Below, one piece after another: positions 19,449-27,522 of a stretch of 52,746 bases of DNA; the first letter of the stretch is position 1; each line of letters begins with the position of its first letter. The notes under the pieces are model-generated. The model saw only the letters and a list, made by a program, of their open reading frames with translations. It was not told the DNA's origin and did no database searches. Where the stretch lies: contig UWYT01000081.1 in the NCBI GenBank assembly GCA_900608495.1, positions 1 through 52,746 on the forward strand, in the 5' to 3' direction. The position numbers and the translations under genes are program-made. Source of the stretch: Olavius algarvensis spirochete endosymbiont (lineage in GTDB: Bacteria; Spirochaetota; Spirochaetia; DSM-2461).

Positions 19449-20228
19449 GTGGATTTTGCAACAATAGGAGGAATGCTCGGTGGTATCACACTCATAGTTA
19501 CGGCCTTCGTGCTCAATGGCAACAGCGTTGTGGGTCTAATAAGCTTTTCGTCTTTCATGGTAGTTATTTTTGGCTCCTTTGGCGGTGTTGTGGCATCAAA
19601 TCCGCTAAGCAGGGCTTTTGGCTTCTTCAAGTATTTAAATCTTGTATTACGCGTTCCGATTTTTCAGAATAAGATGGAACTGATCAACCAGCTGGTTCAA
19701 TTTTCAGATAGCGCCCGCAAGGAAGGATTACTTTCTCTAGATGACTCTTTGAATGAAATCGAGGATGATTTTCTCAGAAGCGGACTCAGGCTCGTGGTAG
19801 ACGGGACAGACCCGGATGTCATTAAACGTATCCTCTACACCAATCTTGATCAAATAGAGAATCGGCATGATGATGGAATCGATTTTTTCCAACGCTGGGC
19901 AAAACTTGCTCCTGCTTTTGGAATGATTGGCACTCTGCTCGGACTAATAGGCATGCTTACTAATCTTGAGGATACTGCTTCTATAGGTCCGAATATGGCA
20001 CTTGCACTCATCACAACTTTGTACGGATCCATTTTGGCAAACCTCGTTTTATCGCCGATTCAATTCAAACTGGAGGATCGCCATAAGGAAGAAATGCTAA
20101 TCAAGGAAATTATGATTCAAGGCATTCTCTCGATCCAAAGCGGCGATAATCCGCGTATACTGGAGGATAAGCTTCTTACTTTCCTGCCGCCATCAGATCG
20201 GCCAGTACAAAGTGTGATGGGAGTGTAG
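19449..20228 (+). CDS. motA: Flagellar motor stator protein MotA
   Basis: Inner-membrane stator subunit that converts ion flow into torque. Four membrane helices: two near the N terminus, two after the cytoplasmic loop, where the Pro-containing APAFGMIGTLLGLIGML motif lies. The cytoplasmic loop carries charged residues facing FliG. 259 aa. Starts with GTG 19449, with AAGAGGAG overlapping the end of flbD. Followed after 3 bases by motB. Confidence 0.96.
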   Translation: MDFATIGGMLGGITLIVTAFVLNGNSVVGLISFSSFMVVIFGSFGGVVASNPLSRAFGFFKYLNLVLRVPIFQNKMELINQLVQFSDSARKEGLLSLDDSLNEIEDDFLRSGLRLVVDGTDPDVIKRILYTNLDQIENRHDDGIDFFQRWAKLAPAFGMIGTLLGLIGMLTNLEDTASIGPNMALALITTLYGSILANLVLSPIQFKLEDRHKEEMLIKEIMIQGILSIQSGDNPRILEDKLLTFLPPSDRPVQSVMGV

Positions 20229-20231
20229 TGG

Positions 20232-20978
20232 ATGCTAGTCGATCAGCGTATTAGAAGAGGAAGGAGGAGGAAAGACATAGGGAAAGACGACTGGCTTCTG
20301 ACATACGCGGATATGATAACCCTCCTGATGATTTTTTTCATCCTTCTAATGAACCCCGATAACCCGATAGACAGTCAGAGAATTGAACTCATTGTGCAGA
20401 CCTTTCAGGGACTTGGAACGCTGAGAGGTGGCAATACACTTTCAGAAGGCATCTTGGCAGAGTTGGGAAACGATGTATCAGCGATGCCATCAACTACACA
20501 AGGCAGACGACTGAATGAGGCTCGAAGGAAAGCCGTGAGTGAATTCAAACCGGAGATTCAGAATCGATTTGTGAAAATAAAGGAAGATGAACGAGGACTT
20601 GTCATCAGCCTGGCTGGAGACATCTTTTTTCAACGCGCCAGTGCGGAAATAAATCTTGAGCAATCCAGGAATACACTTCAGAAGTTAGCTCGATTCTTAG
20701 ATTCAGAGGAAATTGCAAATAGAAAAATCCGTATTGAAGGCCATACGGATTCTACGCCAACTGATGTCGACGGTCCCTGGCCGACAAACTGGGAGCTTTC
20801 CTCTGAACGATCTGCGGCGGTGTTGCATTATTTGGTTGACTACGGTACGAATGAGGCAAGGTTCCAGGTAGCTGGATTTGCAGACACAGTCAAACTGAAG
20901 GATCCTGAATTGGTAGAGGAGGATAGGGCCGAAAATCGTCGCGTCGATATAGTGATACTGAAAGAGGCACATGAATGA
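20232..20978 (+). CDS. motB: Flagellar motor stator protein MotB
   Basis: Anchors the stator to peptidoglycan. A single membrane helix carries the proton-binding Asp in LLTYADMITLLMIFFILLM. The C-terminal OmpA-like domain shows the peptidoglycan-binding motifs RKIRIEGHTDSTP and LSSERSAAVLHYLV, ending AENRRVDIVI. 248 aa. The stop overlaps the ATG of a 38-codon ORF (ATGA). Confidence 0.96.
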   Translation: MLVDQRIRRGRRRKDIGKDDWLLTYADMITLLMIFFILLMNPDNPIDSQRIELIVQTFQGLGTLRGGNTLSEGILAELGNDVSAMPSTTQGRRLNEARRKAVSEFKPEIQNRFVKIKEDERGLVISLAGDIFFQRASAEINLEQSRNTLQKLARFLDSEEIANRKIRIEGHTDSTPTDVDGPWPTNWELSSERSAAVLHYLVDYGTNEARFQVAGFADTVKLKDPELVEEDRAENRRVDIVILKEAHE

Positions 20979-21091
20979 CAAAACAAGAGAGCAAACCAAG
21001 CATTCTTTTTGGTGGAATGCTGTTTCCGGACTTGGTTTTCCAGGTTGTTCTGAGTAAAATTGTGTGTTGGGAGTTCTCTTATGGCTGGTGA
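20975..21091 (+). CDS. Possible 38-aa small protein between motB and fliL
   Basis: ATG 20975 overlaps the motB TGA as ATGA, the same junction used by many genes in this operon, and the frame runs to a TGA at 21089-21091, inside the start region of fliL. It encodes about 38 residues with a hydrophobic middle (ILFGGMLFPDLVFQVVL) that could be a short membrane segment. The motB-fliL gap of roughly 100 bases is otherwise unexplained in a compact operon. I recognise no family; it could also be a translational relay without a functional product. Confidence 0.35.
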   Translation: MTKQESKPSILFGGMLFPDLVFQVVLSKIVCWEFSYGW

Positions 21092-21647
21092 AAAGCTCGG
21101 ACTCGGAGACAGGATTGACACCGTCGAAAATGAGATGGGAGAAGAACCGAAGAAAAATCGATTCTTCTCGGAAGGAGTAGCCAGGATTCTGATGTTCATA
21201 GCCATTGGAATTATCGCTCTTCTTGTGAGCATTACCGTAAGCGTTCTCACCTACCGATTTATGGATAGAGGTAGTCGCACCCGTCAATTCCCGGTTTTAT
21301 CGGACACCTATGAAACCGAGATTCCAAACTATGCAATTTGGAGCTTTCTAAGCGACGATGGATACGATCTTCGTGCGCAGACAGCTGATATCGAACGATT
21401 TACCGTATCGGTAAGGATAAAACTTGGATTTGACAGCAATAGATATAGGGAGTTAAACGGAGAACTCACGGCCAAAAATGATGCTTTGATGGACACCATA
21501 CGTTTCTATTTCAGTCAGCGGACACGGGAGCAATTATCCGACGAGGTAACTGTAAAACAGGAGTTGATGAGCAGAATAAACAGCCTCTTGTCGCGGGGTG
21601 AAGTGGAGCAGGTTCTGTTCCTTCAATATCAAGTAATCGGGTTTTAA
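21081..21647 (+). CDS. fliL: Flagellar basal-body-associated protein FliL
   Basis: Single-pass membrane protein that rings the stator and tunes torque. Cytoplasmic N terminus, membrane helix ILMFIAIGIIALLVSITVSVL, then the periplasmic stomatin-like domain ending QELMSRINSLLSRGEVEQVLF. ATG 21081 is 7 bases after GGGAG; an upstream in-frame start at 21060 is less likely. 188 aa is typical. Confidence 0.94.
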   Translation: MAGEKLGLGDRIDTVENEMGEEPKKNRFFSEGVARILMFIAIGIIALLVSITVSVLTYRFMDRGSRTRQFPVLSDTYETEIPNYAIWSFLSDDGYDLRAQTADIERFTVSVRIKLGFDSNRYRELNGELTAKNDALMDTIRFYFSQRTREQLSDEVTVKQELMSRINSLLSRGEVEQVLFLQYQVIGF

Positions 21648-21665
21648 CCCTAAGTGGAGTAGAAT

Positions 21666-22691
21666 GTGACGGAAGTCCTCTCCCAGGATGAAATAGACCA
21701 GCTACTTACCGCAATCAGTTCTGGAGATGCCGAAATTGATGATACCAGGCAGGTAGCCGAGCGAAGGAATATCCGAATTTGGGATTTTCGTCGTCCTGAT
21801 AAATTCTCCAAAGAACAGATACGAACCGTATCGTTCATGCATGAAACTTTCGCAAGACTGAGCACCACAAGCCTCGCTGGGCAGTTGCGATCGATAGTTC
21901 ACGTTCATGTTGCCTCGGTGGATCAACTGACATACGAGGAGTTCTTGAGATCCATACCCTCTCCTACCACGCTGGCGGTGATAAACATGGATCCGCTTAC
22001 AGGTTCAGCCATTCTCGAAATAGATCCGACCATAACATTTACAATAATAGACCGCCTGTTCGGCGGCCCTGGCGAGGGTGTGAAGTTAAACAGGGAGCTG
22101 TCTGAAATTGAACGCGCAGTAATGGAGTCTATCATCGTTCGCATACTTGGAAATATGCGCGAAGCTTGGAATCAGGTAATCGATTTGCGACCGAGACTCG
22201 GACAGATAGAAACAAATCCACAATTTGTACAAATTGTTCCCCAAACAGAAATGGTTGTATTGGTGACACTTGAAACCAAGGTGGAAGAAATTGAAGGAAT
22301 GATGAATTTCTGCATACCGTACCTCACTATTGAGCCGATAATTTCCAAGCTTTCAGCTCAGTATTGGTATTCTTCAGTTCGCCGAGGTTCAACTACTGAG
22401 AATCTCAATGTCCTTCGAGAAAAATTGGCGAGCATCGATATTTCGCTGGTTGCGGAGGTAGGCAGCCTCACACTTGCGATGAAAGATGTTATGAATCTGC
22501 AACCAGGGTCTGTGATTCGCCTATCCCGGACGCGTGTTGGAGATCCGATGACTCTGAAGATAGGAAATCGGCCAAAATTCGATTGTCGTCCGGGTATTGT
22601 AGGTAAAAAAATAGCTGTGCAAGTAACTCGCAAAATAGAGGATGTCGAGGCAGACGAATTTGAAGAACTCGCCACCGAAGGAGATGAATGA
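21666..22691 (+). CDS. fliM: Flagellar motor switch protein FliM
   Basis: C-ring switch protein. The N-terminal LSQDEIDQLL motif binds phospho-CheY; the middle CheC-like domain and the C-terminal SpoA (FliN-like) domain (LTLAMKDVMNLQPGSVIRLSR) follow. 341 aa. GTG 21666 start with GTGGAG upstream. Stop overlaps the first ATG of the next gene. Confidence 0.97.
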   Translation: MTEVLSQDEIDQLLTAISSGDAEIDDTRQVAERRNIRIWDFRRPDKFSKEQIRTVSFMHETFARLSTTSLAGQLRSIVHVHVASVDQLTYEEFLRSIPSPTTLAVINMDPLTGSAILEIDPTITFTIIDRLFGGPGEGVKLNRELSEIERAVMESIIVRILGNMREAWNQVIDLRPRLGQIETNPQFVQIVPQTEMVVLVTLETKVEEIEGMMNFCIPYLTIEPIISKLSAQYWYSSVRRGSTTENLNVLREKLASIDISLVAEVGSLTLAMKDVMNLQPGSVIRLSRTRVGDPMTLKIGNRPKFDCRPGIVGKKIAVQVTRKIEDVEADEFEELATEGDE

Positions 22692-23809
22692 TGATGAGTG
22701 ATGGATCGCTCTCCCAGGATGAAATAGACGCATTATTGATGGGAGATGAACCACCTGAAGTGCCAGGTGGCAGTTCCCTTCCAGGTAGGCGTGATCTAAG
22801 CGAGGCGGGGAAGAATGCCATTTTCAACCTGTTTACTCAGATAACGGGGACACAAGGTGCAACGCTATCTGGAACCATGATGATGGGTGTGGTAATTAGC
22901 GTGAAACAAGTAGATGTTGTGGATCGCGAGCAATTTCTTTCCAAACTGCCTGATGAGATAGTTGAAATAAGACTTGACCTCAAGAGTGGACTTAAGGGGA
23001 CACATCTTTTTGTGCTAGATGGCGAGGATGCGCTCAAGCTTGCTTCACCGATGATTGGCCAAGATAATTTAGAACTCGGTGGTACAACTATCGGCGCGGT
23101 AAGTGAGGCAATGGGTCAGCTCACCAGCATATCTGCAGGGGAAATTGGTGATAGAATCAATGATACCGTCCTTATGAATACCCCAGAGGGACAAAATATT
23201 CCCAAAGCAATGCTAACACTACCTGGCGATAGCTTTGTGGCAATTTCATACAACGTGGAGATTGCGGATCAGGGCAGTTTTACCTTAAATGAGATTTTTG
23301 ATATCTCAACTATTCAAGAACTTACAGAAAAACTTGGTGCTTCATCCAATGGTGCCGTAGAATCGTCAGATATGGATTCCTTGCTGGGAACCAAGGCTCC
23401 CAGGAACGACGATCAAAGTGCAAGCGCGGGTTTTCAGCAGACGTCGTTGAATATGGATCCTTCAATTTTGGGAGCTAACGCGGGTCAATTGGCACCGAAT
23501 GTCCAGGGTGTTCAGTTTCCAGAGCTTTCCCCAACGGCCAGTACAGGCGAGCAAAGAAATATCGGGCTGCTGATGGATGTTTCCATGGAGCTCACTGTAG
23601 AACTCGGCCGTACAAAATGGAGAATAAAAGAAATCCTCGGAATGGGTGAGGGCACAATTATAGAATTGGATAAACTTGCCGGAGAGCCCGTAGACATCTT
23701 GGTGAATAACAATCTAATCGCCAGGGGCGAAGTTGTAGTGATTGATGAGAATTTTGGTGTAAGAGTTACTGAGATTGTCTCGACACTGGACAGACCCACC
23801 GACCGATGA
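22688..23809 (+). CDS. fliY: Flagellar motor switch protein FliY (FliN/FliY)
   Basis: C-ring protein of the long FliY type, 373 aa. It repeats the FliM-like N-terminal motif LSQDEIDALL, has a CheC/CheX-like middle domain (about residues 30-215, with possible CheY-P phosphatase activity), a flexible linker, and a C-terminal FliN/SpoA domain (LLMDVSMELTVELGRTKWRIKEIL ... FGVRVTEIV). Two CheY-binding-type motifs in adjacent switch genes suggest both proteins contact CheY. Three ATG codons in a row open the frame; GGAG is at 22679-22682. Confidence 0.93.
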   Translation: MMMSDGSLSQDEIDALLMGDEPPEVPGGSSLPGRRDLSEAGKNAIFNLFTQITGTQGATLSGTMMMGVVISVKQVDVVDREQFLSKLPDEIVEIRLDLKSGLKGTHLFVLDGEDALKLASPMIGQDNLELGGTTIGAVSEAMGQLTSISAGEIGDRINDTVLMNTPEGQNIPKAMLTLPGDSFVAISYNVEIADQGSFTLNEIFDISTIQELTEKLGASSNGAVESSDMDSLLGTKAPRNDDQSASAGFQQTSLNMDPSILGANAGQLAPNVQGVQFPELSPTASTGEQRNIGLLMDVSMELTVELGRTKWRIKEILGMGEGTIIELDKLAGEPVDILVNNNLIARGEVVVIDENFGVRVTEIVSTLDRPTDR

Positions 23810-23871
23810 GTCAATAGGAAAACCGATGTCGTTTTGGGGATAATGATATCGGCAGTGTTGGGAGGGTAAAA

Positions 23872-24489
23872 CTGAAGACTATCTTATTAGCATCTGTGTT
23901 TTTGCTTAGCGGGACAGCTATCAGCTCACAGGATAAGAACCAGATGGAATCTGAGGCGGTTCCAACCCGTCCGGTGGAAAGTGATTTACTCTTAGACGAT
24001 CAGGCAACAGCTGAATCTCCAACAACAGACTTCGAGCCGGTGAATTTCCCTGGCGTAGGCTTTGGAGATTTTTTGCGCGTCATCGTGGTTTTGGGTGTTG
24101 TCATCGCATTGATATATGCTCTTGTGTGGATGCTAAGGAAACTGACCGGAATCAAAACCGATAGTGGGGATGAGATTCGTATATATTCCACGCGACCAAT
24201 TAAAGGCAATTCGGCGTTGCATCTGATAGAGGCCGGAAAACAAATGTTTCTAATCGGCAGTACAAGCAATTCTATCAATTTGATTTCCGAAATCAACGAC
24301 AAGGAAACAATTGATGAGATTAGGCTGAAATCCTCCAGAATGCCTGCACCCAGAGGTTTTGCAAAGCTTCTTAGAGACCGCCTTTCAGGCAAACAATCGC
24401 TAGCGAAGACTAAAGATGCAAACAACTATCCAACCGATGGTTCGATACTCAATCTCCAGAAGCAAAGAGAGAGACTAAAACATCTATGA
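23872..24489 (+). CDS. fliO: Flagellar export-gate assembly protein FliO/FliZ, probable CTG start
   Basis: Membrane protein that stabilises assembly of the FliP ring. One membrane helix (FLRVIVVLGVVIALIYALVWML) is followed by the cytoplasmic FliO domain (IRIYSTRPIKGNSALHLIEAGKQMFLIGST). The first ATG/GTG/TTG in frame is GTG 23896, but that truncates an evident signal peptide. CTG 23872 lies 5-6 bases after GGGAGGG and gives KTILLASVFLLSGTAIS, a complete signal sequence. CTG initiation is therefore the better reading. 205 aa from CTG. ATGA overlap with fliP. Confidence 0.85.
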   Translation: MKTILLASVFLLSGTAISSQDKNQMESEAVPTRPVESDLLLDDQATAESPTTDFEPVNFPGVGFGDFLRVIVVLGVVIALIYALVWMLRKLTGIKTDSGDEIRIYSTRPIKGNSALHLIEAGKQMFLIGSTSNSINLISEINDKETIDEIRLKSSRMPAPRGFAKLLRDRLSGKQSLAKTKDANNYPTDGSILNLQKQRERLKHL

Positions 24490-25283
24490 GGAATTTCTTT
24501 GTAAGAGTACTGCTGCTTCACATCCTGGCCTCATCTTCCCTTTCGCTCTTTGCTCAAGAAGCCACCCCGGTTTCACCGGAGGCCGGTGGTGCCGGGAATT
24601 TAGCCATTCCTTTCGTTGATTTGACTGTGAGAGAACCTGATTCGAATCAGGAGACGGCACTTTCCATACAATTGCTATTGCTTCTCACAATTATAAGTCT
24701 TGCGCCGTCAATCGCTGTGCTCATGACAAGTTTTCTTCGAATATCTATAGTGCTGGATTTTGTAAAAAGGGCGCTTTCGCTTCAGCAGGTGCCTCCGACA
24801 ACTATTCTAATGGGGATTTCACTTTTCTTAACATTGTTCATCATGTTTCCCACCTTCACGGAGGTTTACCAAGAGGCATTTGTCCCTTTCTCTAATGGAA
24901 GTATCGATGGTGAGGAGCTATATACAATGGCTTCCGCCCCGATACGCTATTTCATGTACAAGCAGATGTCCGGTGAAACTGCAAATATAACACTTTTCAT
25001 GAACATGGCTGGTCTAAGTAAACCAGTGAGCTTCGCCGATGTTCCAACTTATGTCCTAATTCCGGCTTTTGTGCTTCATGAGCTTACTGTGGCTTTTCGT
25101 ATAGGGATTTACATATATGTACCGTTTATCATCATCGACATGGTTGTGGCTTCGGTTTTGATGTCCATGGGAATGATTATGCTTCCGCCGGTGATGATAT
25201 CGATGCCGTTTAAGTTGATTCTATTTGTGCTGGTTGACGGGTGGACCTTGCTGGTTCGCCAAATGATATTGAGCTTCAATTAG
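24486..25283 (+). CDS. fliP: Flagellar type III export protein FliP
   Basis: Core of the export gate (FliP5-FliQ4-FliR1). N-terminal cleavable signal peptide ending near SLSLFAQE, then four membrane helices, including LLLLLTIISLAPSIAVLMTSFLRISIVL, a FliP signature, and FRIGIYIYVPFIIIDMVVASVLMSMGMIMLPP. 265 aa. Joined to fliO by ATGA; fliQ follows after 9 bases. Confidence 0.98.
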   Translation: MRNFFVRVLLLHILASSSLSLFAQEATPVSPEAGGAGNLAIPFVDLTVREPDSNQETALSIQLLLLLTIISLAPSIAVLMTSFLRISIVLDFVKRALSLQQVPPTTILMGISLFLTLFIMFPTFTEVYQEAFVPFSNGSIDGEELYTMASAPIRYFMYKQMSGETANITLFMNMAGLSKPVSFADVPTYVLIPAFVLHELTVAFRIGIYIYVPFIIIDMVVASVLMSMGMIMLPPVMISMPFKLILFVLVDGWTLLVRQMILSFN

Positions 25284-25292
25284 GGGAGGCTT

Positions 25293-25562
25293 GTGGAACT
25301 AAGTAATATGATTGAATTAATCAGATCGGCGATTGTCACAATTCTAACCATAGCCTCGCCGGTACTCCTGGTAGCCATGGGAGTTGGCCTGATTATTTCC
25401 ATCATTCAAGCTACTACAAGCATACAGGATCAAACGCTTACCTTCGTTCCCAAAATTCTGGCTATACTTGGTGTTTTAGCGTTGTTGTTTGGGTGGATGA
25501 TTACCCGGCTAACCGCATACACGACATTCCTATTCGAAAGAATTCCGGACTTAGCTGGATGA
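25293..25562 (+). CDS. fliQ: Flagellar type III export protein FliQ
   Basis: Two-helix gate subunit of 89 aa. Motif GVGLIISIIQATTSIQDQTLTFVPKI is diagnostic of the FliQ/SpaQ family. GTG 25293 follows GGGGAGG at 6 bases. Ends in an ATGA overlap with fliR. Confidence 0.97.
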   Translation: MELSNMIELIRSAIVTILTIASPVLLVAMGVGLIISIIQATTSIQDQTLTFVPKILAILGVLALLFGWMITRLTAYTTFLFERIPDLAG

Positions 25563-26356
25563 TAGTTTGGGAAAGCCTGATAGATCAGGCGCGACTTTAC
25601 CTTCTTGTCTTTGCTCGGGTTGCAGCTCTGTTGCGAACAGCGCCGCTTACTTCTTCCGCGGCTATTCCACCTCTATCAAGGGGGGGGCTCGCATTCTTCG
25701 TGGCTTTAGTATTCTACACATCGGCAGGTAGTTTATATGGCCCTGTCCCACAAGTTGGTTTAAACTACGCTCTCGCCCTGATTGCGGAAGTTGCGCTTGG
25801 AATAATTATGGGACTTTTCCTTCAATTTATATTCGCGATATTCCAAACAGCTGGACAGATGTTTTCGTTTCAGATGGGTTTTGGAGCTTCACAAGTTTAC
25901 GATCCTCTAGCCCAGATAGAGATACCCTTAATCGGGCAGTTTCTGAATTTGGTTGGCATAGGGGTATTCCTAAGCATCAATGGTATGCTGCGCATTTTCG
26001 TAACAGGGCTAGCCGGATCGTTCAATGTCATGAAGGGAACTGATTTTTTGGCTGCAAGTTCATTTTTACGAAGTACCTTTATTGGATCTATAGGGGGGCT
26101 TTTCGAACAATCATTGATACTGGCGTTTCCAATACTTGGCACTTTGATTTTAGTTTCTGTAACTATGGGCTTGCTGGCTAAGGCTGCACCACAGATGAAT
26201 CTGCTCTTAGTGGGCTTCCCATTACAGATTGGCGTAGGATTTATCATAATGCTAATCGCCGCACCCTTCATTGCAGAGAAGATGTCAATCCTGGTTGATA
26301 TGGGTTTTGAATTGATTGAATCCTATCTGCTTTCCATCAGAGAAGCGCTAGGATGA
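25559..26356 (+). CDS. fliR: Flagellar type III export protein FliR
   Basis: Gate subunit with about six membrane helices; 265 aa from ATG 25559, whose ATGA overlaps the fliQ stop. An in-frame upstream start at 25493 lies within fliQ and adds hydrophilic sequence not expected for FliR. Family motif FSFQMGFGASQVYDPLAQIEIPLIGQFLNL is present. Overlaps flhB by ATGA. Confidence 0.96.
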   Translation: MIVWESLIDQARLYLLVFARVAALLRTAPLTSSAAIPPLSRGGLAFFVALVFYTSAGSLYGPVPQVGLNYALALIAEVALGIIMGLFLQFIFAIFQTAGQMFSFQMGFGASQVYDPLAQIEIPLIGQFLNLVGIGVFLSINGMLRIFVTGLAGSFNVMKGTDFLAASSFLRSTFIGSIGGLFEQSLILAFPILGTLILVSVTMGLLAKAAPQMNLLLVGFPLQIGVGFIIMLIAAPFIAEKMSILVDMGFELIESYLLSIREALG

Positions 26357-27522
26357 AAAAATCGATGGGATCGCCAGACAACCTGAAAAAAACTGTATGG
26401 ATTCTCGAAAATCGATTTGACTTACATCTACAATGGTTTGCCGCTGAAGATGAGGGACGAACCGAAGACCCAACCGAACGCAAAATTCGCAAAGCCCGCG
26501 AAGAAGGAAAAGTTGTTAAATCTGGGGATATAACTTCGTCTTTAGTAATTCTTTGTGGTTTACTGGCTCTTTTTGTTTTTTCTGGCAGCATCATTCGGAT
26601 CATTGCCGATATGATGCGGTATTTCATTACAATCGCCATTTCCGAAACAAACAATGTGTTTGTTGGATTTGGTACAGCAGGCAATTATCTGTTTCGCTTG
26701 ATTTCACCGGTGATGATGGTTTGCTTTTTGGCGGCGTTTCTTGGCAATGTTGTCCAGGTTGGTTTTGTTTTTTCGATTAAACCGATTACTCCGGATTTTT
26801 CGAAGATTGCTTTGAATTTATCGAGATGGATTCAGAAAGCCTTCCTCTCGACAGAAGCGCTTTTCAACTTTTTTAAATCAGTTACAAAGATTGCGATTAT
26901 TGTCTTACTCGCTTACATAAGTATTAAGAATGAAATACCCCGCCTTGTTAATGCAACTAAGATTCCGACTTTGGAGGCTATGTTGCTGGTTAGCGGTATA
27001 GCCATTCGTATGATGTTGGGGGCAGCGATACTGATGCTTGTGTTTGCCATTCCTGATTATTTTTTTCAGCGTAAGCAACACAGAGATTCGTTGAAAATGT
27101 CCAAGCATGAAATAAAAGAGGAGTTCAAGGAGACAGAGGGCGATCCGTTGTTAAAGAGTCGATTACGGCAGCGAATGCAGGAGATGCTTTCATTATCCAT
27201 GGCACGTCAGGTGCCTGAGGCTGATGTAGTTATCACAAACCCCACACATTTTGCGGTAGCTCTCAAGTGGGATAGTCAAACTATGCATGCGCCGACTGTC
27301 GTTGCCAAGGGTCAGGATAATCTTGCAATGCGAATAAGAGAAATTGCTGAAGACAATGATATTCCCCTGGTAGAGAATAAACCGCTGGCTAAGGCCTTAT
27401 ATGACAATGTTGAACTTGGAAGTGAAATTTCTGAAGAATATTGGGAGGTTGTTTCCATTGTGTTGGCCGAAGTCTATCGTCTTGGTGGAAAAACTGCCAT
27501 AGGAGCCAGTGCCAGTGGCTGA
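26353..27522 (+). CDS. flhB: Flagellar export switch protein FlhB
   Basis: Export-gate protein that switches substrate class after hook completion. N-terminal EDPTERKIRKAREEGKVVKSGDI, four membrane helices, then the cytoplasmic domain with the autocleavage motif NPTH (VVITNPTHFAVALKW). 389 aa. The first 35 or so residues before DEGRTEDPTE are an extension relative to enteric FlhB. Joined to fliR by ATGA and overlapping flhA by 14 bases. Confidence 0.97.
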   Translation: MKKSMGSPDNLKKTVWILENRFDLHLQWFAAEDEGRTEDPTERKIRKAREEGKVVKSGDITSSLVILCGLLALFVFSGSIIRIIADMMRYFITIAISETNNVFVGFGTAGNYLFRLISPVMMVCFLAAFLGNVVQVGFVFSIKPITPDFSKIALNLSRWIQKAFLSTEALFNFFKSVTKIAIIVLLAYISIKNEIPRLVNATKIPTLEAMLLVSGIAIRMMLGAAILMLVFAIPDYFFQRKQHRDSLKMSKHEIKEEFKETEGDPLLKSRLRQRMQEMLSLSMARQVPEADVVITNPTHFAVALKWDSQTMHAPTVVAKGQDNLAMRIREIAEDNDIPLVENKPLAKALYDNVELGSEISEEYWEVVSIVLAEVYRLGGKTAIGASASG

